From assembly GCA_012274445.1 (NCBI GenBank), contig JAAROD010000080.1:1054001-1118000 (forward strand): a stretch of DNA of 64,000 nt, in the 5' to 3' direction. Of the stretch, positions 9,810-18,930 are shown one piece after another (positions within the stretch are counted from its first letter, which is position 1; every line of letters starts with the position of its first letter). The DNA is from Sclerotiophoma versabilis (taxonomy: Eukaryota; Ascomycota; Dothideomycetes; Pleosporales; Didymellaceae). The notes beneath the pieces were generated by a model. That model was not told the origin of the DNA, ran no database searches, and saw only the letters and a program-made list of their open reading frames with translations. Made by a program: the position numbers and the translations under genes.

Positions 9810-9849
9810 TGCAGGAGGTCCCGCGTTCGAATCGCGGTTGGGCCCGTTA

Positions 9850-9858
9850 TTTTTTTTT
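9850..9858 (+). terminator. Pol III T9 terminator of split tRNA-Pro
   Basis: Nine T residues begin five nt after the discriminator base, a strong RNA polymerase III stop. It is stronger than that of the ordinary copy. Confidence 0.8.
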
Positions 9859-9900
9859 GCGTGGGTTTGTTCGTGGTTGTGGGTTGGAGCAAGGTAAGGA

Positions 9901-9962
9901 AGCGAGGAGCGAGGAGCGAGGAGCGGGGAGGGTTGGGTTGGGTTGGGTTGGGTTGGGTTGGG
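9901..9962. repeat. Simple repeats GAGGAGC and GGTTG
   Basis: About three copies of the heptamer GAGGAGC (9901-9925) are followed by six GGTTG pentamers (9930-9962). The pentamer resembles a telomere-like G-rich repeat but is not TTAGGG, and the tract is internal. Confidence 0.8.
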
Positions 9963-10011
9963 CTGTGGCATGCATGGTTTGGCGGCACGTGTACACGCGC
10001 CTGTGCTTAAC

Positions 10012-11666
10012 TTATAGCTTTGACTGGCGCGCGGGCCGGGGAGTGGTGGTTTGGCTCAGCGCGTGCCAGAGCTGTGCGCTTTGCTGCATGTGCGCGTCGT
10101 CTTCGAGTGCTATGCGGCCGTCTGGTTTGAGCGTGCGGATCTGCGTTGCTGTCTTCGTGCCCCAGTGGACGTCTTCGCCGTGCAGGAAGTGGGCTAGTGG
10201 CTTTTGAAATGCTGAGCTAATTATCTTCTTCTCGTCGGGTGTTAGGGCGTCGCCGTTGCCCCAGAACCAAATTGCGAGATCTGTTGTGTGTGTTGGCCCG
10301 TATTTCTTTGGTATCTTTTTGTCGACGCATTGAGCTCGCCATTCTATGCGGTAGCGGTGCAGAAGATCACCGGCACCGTGCTGGATCAATGCGTCTGTCA
10401 TGCCGCGTTCGAGGGCGTGGATTTGCACGTCGGCGTATATGCGTCCGAATGCGTCGCTCCAGCTCTTGTACTTCTTTGTTAGTTTGCGATCAGGGAAGTA
10501 GTGCTTCATGAGCACTTGGACAGCGGCGCGAGGGTAGTCTGCTTCTAGGCGGTGGAGCAGGTTATCGAAACCAGCTTGTGGCGGCTTCCAGGCTCCGTAT
10601 AAAAAGTGTTCTTCAGAGCACTCGCCCATCATGATCTTGACGTTTCGTTGCTTCAGGCGCTGTGCAAACTCGCCGTTGTCGAGCTCCCCGATGAGCTTGT
10701 GTCGCACGAACGTGCCATCTGTCACTGCCCGGAACTGGTCAATCTTCATCTTGGTGCTTGCTTCTATGAGGGCCTTTGCAGGGAGCGCGCGGAGCTTTGC
10801 GAGCTTCTCAGATGGTCGCAAGCTCCATGGGATATGGAGAGCTGTTAGAAGCTCGTTGAATTGCTCTTGGGATTCTTCTAGGCTCTTCGGCTGCATGCCT
10901 GGCCCGTTTGATAGCATGAGCGCTCTCTTCACTATAGCTTTCTTGTCAGGGACACCAAGATCATATGCCAGTTGATGGAACACGGAGTGTGCTCCGGCTG
11001 AGTAGCCGGAAACAGTGATGTTCGAAGGATTGCCGCCAAAGTAGCTGATGTTTTCCCACGTCCATTGCAGAGCGAGCCTTTGATCCCAGAAGCCCAAGTT
11101 GACGCCGAAGTCCGGACAAGCTTGGAGTAACTCAGACGAGGAGAGGAAGCCGAAGAGATTGAGGCGATAGGCTGGTGCTACTACGATGCATCGTGTTGGT
11201 GAGTCGCTGAGGAAGGCGCGCAAATCCATGTCGTTCGGGTTGCCGAGCTGAAGGAACCCGCCGTGGATGTAGAACAACACTGGCCATCCTATATGAGATC
11301 AGCTACCGTTTTCCAACCCGTGTTGCTATACGAACCTCCTTGTGGAGGCTCTCCAGTCGGAACCCAGATGTTGCTCTGTAAACAGTCCTCTTCCCATAGA
11401 TGATCACTGATTCCTTGGCGAGTGATCTGCGGACATAGCCCACAACTACCGGTGAACCTCCCAGGGTTGGACTTTGTTCCATAGCGATAGCATGTTGGCA
11501 GTGATCTCGGCTTCTGGAAGCGGAATGGTCCTACTGGCGGAAGGCCGAATGGGACGCCTCCAAAGAAGTGACACAATGGGGTTGACTTATCATCGAGATA
11601 CGTAAGGCCTTCGACGACACCACGGAACTGAAGATCTCGTAAGTACGGCTGAGACGATTTCGACAT
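10012..11666 (-). CDS. Type B carboxylesterase, intracellular, 535 aa
   Basis: Two exons, 11666..11336 and 11288..10012, with a 47-nt intron (GTTCGT..ATAG). This is the alpha/beta-hydrolase COesterase fold. FYIHGGF at 116-122 supplies the oxyanion hole. The nucleophile is Ser207 in SGYSAG, followed by QRLALQWTWENISYFGG-type context. A histidine in THTTDLAIWFWG near the C terminus is the likely catalytic His. The usual EDCLxLN motif appears as EDCLQSN. No signal peptide is seen, so it is cytosolic, unlike the second esterase at 49509. The substrate is unknown; fungal relatives include detoxification and secondary-metabolite esterases. It ends only 166 nt from the split tRNA, convergent with it. 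Confidence 0.85.
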
Positions 11667-12598
11667 GATTGTGTGAAGTAAGTGTCTTGAGATTCAGAGC
11701 CAGCTCAATGCTTCATCCCGAGGTCCGGCTATTGCAGGTGGACTAGTCCAAAAGCAGGAAAGTCCCATCTCTTTCCTGAAGCATGTCGTCTGCTACATTG
11801 AACATCACTCGTTGCGTATAGATAGCCCTATCTGGAATCTTGAAGGGTTGCCTTCAACCACAGTGACGGCTGTCGACAACCGCAGTCGTGTGTTCAGGCA
11901 TTTCTGCAGAAGGTCATCATGGACACCGGCAGCCTACTGACACGCTAGTTGTAAATTCGAAGCTACGCATGTCCGATCGCGCTTCCTGGAAGCTTTACGC
12001 AGTCTCCAACCTTTGTGTTGCTTTCGGATTTGAACAGCATAACAATTGCAAAGAGGCCACCAAAAATCTGTGGCGAGGTAAGGTAGAACAAGAAAGTTTC
12101 CAGCACTCTGGAGAGCTGCGCAGGCGAAGTGTGCTCGGCTACGTCCAGCAGCGAGTTCCTTACATTTTTTTCGTTGATTGAGCGGCGCGAGGTCTCGCAT
12201 CTCATGGGCAGCATTGGTGGTGTGTCTGTGATCTTAAATGAGGACTTCAAGGACGTTCAGATTGCATACAAGTGCGATCACGGCTTCCATCACCTTCCTT
12301 GGTAGAACATTGTTCAACCCTGAAGACAAGCCGAGGCGAGCGGATGGTCGGAGTGACGTGCGCATCACACTGGCTCAGAGTGTATATCAGCCCTTCGATA
12401 CGATGCAAGACTCGAAGGCTGCTAGGCAAGCTCAATAGAGTGCAATCAGGGCAAAAGGGAGAAGATGGTAGATCGAGTGTGGTATTCCTATTGAAATATG
12501 AACAAGAAGATTGAAGCTAAATTCCTCGCTCAAAGAACCGTGTAAATGCGTCTATACCTGAAAACATGTCCTTCTCTCATCAGTGCAGCTAGTTTTAT
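11667..12598. other. Intergenic, no gene seen
   Basis: Upstream region of the minus-strand esterase and 3' region of the FMN enzyme. Short open frames here look non-coding. Confidence 0.5.
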
Positions 12599-13759
12599 CT
12601 AGCTGTACCAGGTGTTAAGACTGTGCTTGAAGTCTACGTACTCAGGACCGATCTTCTTGAGATCTCCAACACCCAAGTTCGCAGCGTCGTTGAGGAGCTC
12701 GTACTTGAGGATATCGATAACCTTCTCGACACCCTCGGCGCCGTAGATGTTGCTGTACATGAACGGCCTTCCAACACCAACGGCCTTAACACCAAGAGCG
12801 AGCAGCTTCAAAATATCAGTTCCGTACCTGACGCCACCGTCAGCGTAGACTTCGACCCGGTTGAAGAGATCCGGGTCCACGCGGTGAATCTCAAGCGCAA
12901 CCTCGAGCGATGAAGGCGAAGTGTCGAGCTGACGGCCGCCATGGTTCGAGAGGAAGATAGCCTTCGCGCCGTTCTTGATGGCTTCCTGGGCGTCGTCGAC
13001 GGTCTGAATACCCTTGGGGATGACGGGAAGGGAGGTCATGTTGGAGAACTTGCGGTACAAATCCCAAGTCAACAGACTGAGGCTGGAGTCTGCGGAGCCG
13101 ACATCGTAGCGAGCTGCGCGGTGGCGGACGCCGTCTCCAGCAGAGTCGACGGTAAGGATGATGGCCTTGGCCTTGCCGGTCTTCTCGATCTTGGTGAAGA
13201 GCTCTTGGGTCTGGGTCAGGTTGTTGGTGAGGTAAACCTGCTGGAAGATGGGCTGGTTAGTGTTGGCAGCCGCGGCGTAGATGGCATCGAAGCTCTGGGT
13301 AGAATAGAGTGATGACATGTACAGAACATTGCCAGCAGCGGCGCCCTTGACGAAGTTGAGCTCTCCATCAGGATGGGCGAGACCACCGCGAGCGCATGGT
13401 GAGATAAAAAAAGGTGCAGAGAAGTTGTGACCCAACAGTGTAGTGGGGAAGGAGGCAGCGACGTCAAGGATGTCGGTCAAGATGCGAGGTCGAAGACGTT
13501 GGCGGGTGAAGACTTCGAGGTTGTTACGGTATGACCATTCGCCAGCAGCACCGTTGCGGTAGTATGTGTAGGCGGAGATGTTCATGTACTTGCGAGCTGC
13601 CCACTCAAAGTCGGGAAGACCAATCATGTCCTTAAGGGGTGCAAGTGTGCCATCGGGAGTAATGGGCCCAAGCACGGCGTCGATACCTGTATCTGGCTCC
13701 TCGAGGTAGGGGCGTGCTGCAAGAGCTACGGAGGCAAAGGCGAGAGCTGAAATGCGCAT
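12599..13759 (-). CDS. Secreted FMN-dependent alpha-hydroxyacid oxidase/dehydrogenase, 386 aa
   Basis: A single exon with full family length. The N terminus (MRISALAFASVALAARP) is a signal peptide, so the enzyme is probably exported, which is unusual for this mostly peroxisomal or mitochondrial family. Family landmarks are visible: AYTYYRNGAAGEW (63-75), K249 in IPKG binding FMN, SNHGGRQLD with catalytic His273 and Arg276, and YADGGVRYGTD (305-315) binding the FMN phosphate. Members oxidise L-lactate, glycolate or similar 2-hydroxyacids to 2-oxoacids; oxidases return electrons to O2 and make H2O2. Sequence alone does not separate oxidase, monooxygenase and dehydrogenase. Confidence 0.88.
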   Translation of the reverse strand: MRISALAFASVALAARPYLEEPDTGIDAVLGPITPDGTLAPLKDMIGLPDFEWAARKYMNISAYTYYRNGAAGEWSYRNNLEVFTRQRLRPRILTDILDVAASFPTTLLGHNFSAPFFISPCARGGLAHPDGELNFVKGAAAGNVLYMSSLYSTQSFDAIYAAAANTNQPIFQQVYLTNNLTQTQELFTKIEKTGKAKAIILTVDSAGDGVRHRAARYDVGSADSSLSLLTWDLYRKFSNMTSLPVIPKGIQTVDDAQEAIKNGAKAIFLSNHGGRQLDTSPSSLEVALEIHRVDPDLFNRVEVYADGGVRYGTDILKLLALGVKAVGVGRPFMYSNIYGAEGVEKVIDILKYELLNDAANLGVGDLKKIGPEYVDFKHSLNTWYS

Positions 13760-13856
13760 GTTGGCGTGACTGTGACTGAGTAACTCAGTTGCGAAGAAAC
13801 GAAAGTAAGCGGTGCCTGCTTGGACTGGAGAAAGTAGAGGCGTGACTACCCATTTG

Positions 13857-13867
13857 TTTTATAAAGG
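13857..13867 (-). promoter_or_regulatory. TATA box of the FMN enzyme gene
   Basis: On the minus strand this reads CCTTTATAAAA, about 100 nt upstream of the start codon at 13759. Confidence 0.5.
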
Positions 13868-15635
13868 TCAAAACTTTCGCTCCTTCTGGTTAGTCAAGGT
13901 ATACTTCACCTTCACTACAAATGGCTCAGTCTTTAATCTATCGCAGCGCCTAGGTATCCAGATGCAGCCCTTCCGTCATCTCCTCCGGTATGGCCAAAAT
14001 TGCGGACCACATTCCAGGCAGATCAATGTTTGACCGATATTGGAAACCAGACCATCGGACCGACCCATGGGTGCATGGCAGCGGTGACAGCCGGGTCCCA
14101 TCGAGGAGATACAGTTCAAATGGGAAATCTAATCTTATCTATTTGGCCGATTGAGCCAATCGTTCCACAAATGCTGCAGTTCCGAAGCCGGGGCAGGACC
14201 GAAACGTGGAAAACACTCCACACACGGGCCTCTCTCAGCATCGACCTTGAACGGCGGTGTTCTGCTGTTGGCTTTGCAGCTGCGACTTCACGCAAATTTG
14301 TCATTGGGCAAAGCCATGTTTGGAGTACATAGAGGACCTACTGGCCTTCAGTACAAACATAATTGCTCTCACTTCGCGTATGAAACGCAACTCAAGCCTC
14401 CTTCCTTGATCCTATCTATTGCCGACGTCTTGGTGGTCTTACCAAGCAGCGAGGGACCTAGCGTTACCATAGCTTGCTGCTTGCGGCACCGTTGGCTGCT
14501 GATCCATCTGTCGCACGCACGTCAGACTGTCTAGTTTCCTGTGTTTTCCGCTTTTCACAACAGGCGTCCGGAGTAGTCCGATGATGTGTAAGGTATTCAA
14601 ATTCTCACAAAGCGAGCGGAATGCCACCGGGTTCATCGGGTCCGATATGCAGGTCCAGGCCCAGAGTAGTCATATGCTCCGTAACATTCAAAGATTCACC
14701 GAAAACGCTTTACGGGGATTAAACAGAGTTTTTTTTATTGTTGTTCTCGGGTCTATTAGGCACTCAGCATTGTGATCTGCGAGAAACGGAGGTTTTCCCT
14801 TGCGGTACTCATGAATGAGACTGCATGACAGCTGCGTGGTTCGTTCTTAACAGACACAAGACGTGCATATCTCCGCCTGAGCGCTCGGTCACATGTCATC
14901 ATATCATCACCTGCTTTCACACTTGTGTTCAAGACCGGCACGTCTCTAGTTGGCCAAAAGCTCTCTGCACACCGAAGAGACCATCATACAGCTCCACCTT
15001 GTCTCGAGGCTGGGTCACTGAAGAGATGTCTATCTGAACTTCATGCCCAGTTCAGGGGTTCTTGGCGATTGTACCAGGTATTCTGCCTGCAACGAGCCAG
15101 TTGCAGATTAGGCAGTTGCCAAGCGTTGTCGAACTGGGCAAGCGATGGTTCGTGCTGTATTATCTGATGCTTATAATGGAGCCGGGATGGAAAAAGCCAT
15201 GGCGGAGGCAAGTGCGAACTGGCCGTCGCACAGATCTATCTCTCAAGCAACCTTGTGCCATCGTGACGGGATCAAATGACGTTAAGATGGAGATGCGTTA
15301 GGGAGCGTGCGAAAAGAGGATCCATGCAGCTCTTTGTGATTGCAAAAGTCTTTAGCAGTACCTGATCAACGTGATGAGAAGGCAGGAAGTCGCAGTCGTC
15401 GTCAAGACGCGCTACACGACGTTTTAGCGTGATTCTCTTGTCTCAGGCACCCCGCCGACGTCACCAGTGTGTTCGCATCCAATTCATCGATGACCCCGCT
15501 CTCATCGTAAAGTTACAGGTCACTGGATAACTAGATCCTTTCAAGCTCTGCTCAAAATGACTTTAGTGTCGTAGAACAGATTAGCACCCTCAAACTCGAG
15601 CGGCTAGGAACGACGCGCTTTGCCCCTCAGCCTCC
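13868..15635. other. Intergenic, no gene seen
   Basis: About 1.8 kb between divergent genes (FMN enzyme minus, FAD oxidase plus), so regulatory elements for both could lie here. I see no supported gene, tRNA or mobile element. Confidence 0.45.
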
Positions 15636-17294
15636 ATGGCAGGTCCAATTCTGCCCACATTTGTTGCCGCCTCTCTAGCTGCCTTCTTGTTTATCCTACA
15701 TCGGATTCGAGTACGAACTTCTCAGATCAGACGTGATTCTGAAGCTGAGAAGCCCAGCCATGGCGAGGTCCCCAAGACTCTCTCAGGATCAGCTTTACAA
15801 CTCAGAGCTAGATTACAAGAAGCCTTGCCAGGTAATGTGATTGTTCCAGGCCATCGGGGCGCCTTTAAGGAGTCTCTGAATGCATACTGGGCACAGCAGC
15901 CATGCGAGACCACTCCAGCATGTGTTTTTCGTCCTCAGAACGCGCAAGAACTTGCAGTGGCTGTGAGGATTTTGAAGAAGCAATTCGATATTTGGGAAAA
16001 GAGCGGAAGCGACAGGACTGCAGACACCGGCGGTCTGTTTGCTGTACGAGGGGGCGGTCACTCCCCAGTTGCAGGAGCGGCAAGCATCAGCGGCGGTGTA
16101 CTTATCGACATGTCGCTCTTCGATAGAGTGATACCCTCCACAGACGGCAGGACAGTTGTTATAGGTGCTGGATGCAAGTGGATACATGTTTACAAGGCTT
16201 TGGGAGAGAAGAATCTTGCCATTGTTGGAGGCAGAAACTCAGCCGTCGGTGTAGGAGGGTTGGTATTAGGCGGTGGCCTGTCCTTCTACAGTCCGCGTTT
16301 TGGATTTGTGTGTTCTAATATTGTCGAATACCAAGTCGTGCTGGCCGATGGTAGCGAAGTAACAGCCTCAGAAACCGAACACTCAAGCCTTTGGCACGCG
16401 CTCAAGGGAGGCTCTAACAACTTCGGCATCGTCACGTCGTTCACCGCCAACGCGTTCCCTTCAACGAAAGTTTGGAGCGGCTTTCTCTACATGCTACCCT
16501 CTCAAGCGTCTAAGTGCTTGGAGGCCTTCCATGAGTACCTAGGTCGAGTGATAAGCGACAAGCAAGGCAAGACATACGATCAATATGCAGCAGGGCCGCT
16601 TTTGTGTTTCACATACCTGTCGAAAAGTGGTATACAAGCTGTCGCTATCAATCTTGTGCATACAAAGCTTCCTGAAAACCACCGTGGATGGCCTCAGTGT
16701 TGGCAAAGTTCCCGATTTGCTTCTTTATGGCGCTTGTGGAGTACCTGCAAAATTCGGAGTCTAGTGAGCGCGACTGACGAGCTGCACGCCCTCAACCTAC
16801 CCGGTCGGCGCCAGACATGGGGTACTACTACAATCAAGAACGACCCAGAAACACTCGCGGCGGCCCATGAAGCGTATCGTGCAGGTGTTCAGAGCATCCG
16901 ACGAGCTGGTATTAAGGATGTATCCTGGACGCTTGTACTTCAACCTCTGTTACCTGACTGGGCTCGCAAAGGACAGTGGAGTCCGCTCGGTCTTGATGAA
17001 TGCCCAGATGAGCCACTTGTGATTGTTCAATTCACTGTGAACTGGGCATTAAGTAGAGACGACGAAGGAGTGGAGGCAATCACTCGTGCTGCGATCGAGC
17101 AGATCGATGCTTTTGCACATATGCACAGTACCGGTCACAGGTACAGGTACCTCAACTACTGCGGAAGCTGGCAAACCCCCTTCCCCGGGTATGGAGAAGA
17201 CAATTTGGACTTCTTGAAAAGCGTAAGTCGGGAGTACGATCCTGACGGCTTGTTTCAGCGTGGCTGTGCCGGAGGGTTCAAGCTAGGGTTGTAG
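15636..17294 (+). CDS. FAD-linked oxidase, BBE-like (PCMH fold), membrane-anchored, 552 aa
   Basis: A single exon. Residues 5-22 form one hydrophobic N-terminal segment followed by basic residues (HRIRVRTSQIRR), suggesting a signal anchor. The FAD domain has VRGGGHSPVAGAASISGG, where His142 is the usual 8-alpha-histidyl attachment site. Where bicovalent members have Cys in a GxCPTVGVGG motif, this protein reads GGRNSAVGVGG, so FAD is probably attached by one bond only. The C terminus YLNYCGSW..NLDFLKSVSREYDPDGLFQ is the BBE domain. Such enzymes oxidise alcohols, sugars or alkaloid-like intermediates and give H2O2; many sit in fungal secondary-metabolite clusters. The substrate is unknown. Confidence 0.87.
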   Translation: MAGPILPTFVAASLAAFLFILHRIRVRTSQIRRDSEAEKPSHGEVPKTLSGSALQLRARLQEALPGNVIVPGHRGAFKESLNAYWAQQPCETTPACVFRPQNAQELAVAVRILKKQFDIWEKSGSDRTADTGGLFAVRGGGHSPVAGAASISGGVLIDMSLFDRVIPSTDGRTVVIGAGCKWIHVYKALGEKNLAIVGGRNSAVGVGGLVLGGGLSFYSPRFGFVCSNIVEYQVVLADGSEVTASETEHSSLWHALKGGSNNFGIVTSFTANAFPSTKVWSGFLYMLPSQASKCLEAFHEYLGRVISDKQGKTYDQYAAGPLLCFTYLSKSGIQAVAINLVHTKLPENHRGWPQCWQSSRFASLWRLWSTCKIRSLVSATDELHALNLPGRRQTWGTTTIKNDPETLAAAHEAYRAGVQSIRRAGIKDVSWTLVLQPLLPDWARKGQWSPLGLDECPDEPLVIVQFTVNWALSRDDEGVEAITRAAIEQIDAFAHMHSTGHRYRYLNYCGSWQTPFPGYGEDNLDFLKSVSREYDPDGLFQRGCAGGFKLGL

Positions 17295-17771
17295 AGTAAG
17301 GCCAGGTCCATAGGAATGTTGACCATCCATTGGTTTGGTAACTTCCTGTTCTCCTTGACAACCGTGACTAATGTATGTTAATCACTAGATTTTGGGACGT
17401 CGAATCCGGGGTTCGGCAATACTGCAGATCGCACTCGATCCTCGGCCCGACCTTGGTTACACTAGAGCGAAGCCACAATAACACGGGTAGCTTGCCACTA
17501 TACAGGTGGGCTGCGACGAAGCTTGATCAAACTTCTGGTGTTTTGTTACCGGACTTGACCCCGCAACATCAAGTTGCCGTGCTTAGTTTCCAGTAGTTAC
17601 GAGCTTTACTATTTGTTCGAATGTCGCATACTGCTTTGGTATTCGAGCTGCTGATCTCACATTGTTGGGACTCTCAGCAAGGTGTATAATAGTGGAAGAA
17701 ACCTCAGTTCGTGACTACCACAACATCTGTTGTACTTGCATTCTGCCTGCCTGATTTACGAACTCCTTAGC
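17295..17771. promoter_or_regulatory. Promoter region of the secreted beta-propeller gene
   Basis: No gene is seen. A TATA-like TGTATAAT lies at 17683-17690, about 85 nt before the ATG at 17772. Confidence 0.45.
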
Positions 17772-18930
17772 ATGCATTATTTCCTCACTTTGGGCCTACT
17801 GGCTGCCAGTGTTGCTGCTGCCCCAGCACCACAACTCATTGACCTGACCCCCGGCTATTCTAAGGGCGACTCAGATCCTGCACGCTTTAGATACTACGAG
17901 AACCAAGACTTCTTACAAGGACCTTGCGATATCACTACCGGACCTGACGGAAATACCATCTGGACCCAGAACTTCCTTGACAACACTGTCTCCAAGATTG
18001 AGATTGAGAGTGGCAAGATCACGAACTACAAAATCCCGTACAGCCCCGACCAATTGTACCCCAACCAGAGCCTACCGTTGACCGGACGTATTGCATTCGC
18101 GTGTGCTATCCAGCCCGGTAGTGACGGTAATCTGTACGCTGCAACAGGTGTCAGATCTCAATTCTTGAAGATCAACCCATCAAACGGAAACATCAAAGTT
18201 TTCACACCGCCACTGCCGAATATCCCTTTACTGGGCAATATCCAGCCTTTCAATGATCTCTGGGATGGAGGCTCAGGAGTCAGTTATCATGCGTTGCAGC
18301 ATCTTTTAATACATAACTGACATAACGTAGATGTGGTACACTCTCACCACAGCCGGCACACTCTACCATTTTGATTATGCGACTGAGACCTTCGACGGTG
18401 TTTACCCTCTTCCTACGCCGTTGAACGGCGTGGTTGGTGCCTTCGTTTCCAAAATCGACGGGAACGTCTGGCTTGCTGAAATGCTCGGACAAGCCATCAC
18501 CAAATTCGACGTCAATACCAAAAAGTTCACCAGGTACCCTCTTCCTCTTAATGGCCTTGGAATAGTAGTCGTCCGCGCAGAAACCAAGAATCGTTACATC
18601 TGGTTTACTGGCTTCCTGTCTAACAGCAATGTGCGCTTCGATACCAAGACTGAGAAGATTGATGTCTTCACTGATCCGCTGCCTGCTTCTTTCCCCACTG
18701 AGAATACTGTCGATAAACAGGGAAGATACTGGTACTCAACCGCAACGAGAAATACGATTCAATATCTCGATCAAAACAACGAGCCAGTCATCATTGACAT
18801 GCCCGACAACGGCATCACTTCTCCGATCGGCATTCCCCCGGGTCTGAACATCGCAATTCACTCTGGGCCGGACAATGCGATCTATTTCTCGCAGGTGCTG
18901 AGGAACAGGATTGGAAGGTATCAGCTTTGA
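17772..18930 (+). CDS. Secreted Vgb/SMP-30-like beta-propeller protein, 368 aa
   Basis: Two exons, 17772..18278 and 18331..18930; the 52-nt intron has a CTGAC branch site. The start at 17772 gives a clean signal peptide (MHYFLTLGLLAASVAAAPAP); the open frame continues upstream but without an ATG. Repeated blade motifs of the type GPCDITTGPDGNTIWTQN, TGRIAFACAIQPGSDGNLY, VSKIDGNVWLAEM and NTVDKQGRYWYST match the NHL/SMP-30/virginiamycin-B-lyase-like propeller. Bacterial Vgb linearises streptogramin by C-O bond cleavage; the fungal secreted relatives mostly lack a known activity, so lyase or lactonase function is only inferred. Confidence 0.8.

Larger units (their letters stand above)
9609..9845 (+). 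tRNA. tRNA-Pro (UGG) split by two spliceosomal-type introns plus the canonical intron
   Basis: Four exons, 9609-9619, 9677-9690, 9785-9795 and 9810-9845, join to a 72-nt tRNA. It matches the copy at 1504-1590 at every base except variable-loop position 47 (T9819 here, C1564 there). Acceptor GGCCTAA pairs with TTGGGCC (9838-9844), discriminator C9845. Anticodon TGG lies in loop TTTGGG and the B box is intact. The break after position 11 (D stem) and the break at 26/27 (between D arm and anticodon stem) are not tRNA-endonuclease sites. Both insertions start GTAAGT, end AG and carry CTAAT 10-11 nt before the AG, like the mRNA introns around. A T9 terminator follows. No stem base is changed, so it is not an obvious pseudogene. 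How it is spliced is inference. The alternative is a dead copy with two recent insertions. Confidence 0.85.

Noticed and set aside
9609..9845. Split tRNA as simple pseudogene or SINE tail
   Set aside because: All stems, the anticodon, the canonical intron, the B box and a T9 terminator are intact, and removing the two consensus GT..AG insertions restores the reference tRNA exactly apart from one base.
9930..9962. GGTTG pentamer tract as an internal telomere-like repeat
   Set aside because: The unit is not TTAGGG, the tract is only about 33 nt, and it is flanked by other simple repeats.
14665..14678. AGTAGTCATATGCT matches the start of 18S rRNA, with CAAAGATT a little further on
   Set aside because: The match does not extend on either side, so a chance 14-mer is more likely than an rDNA fragment.
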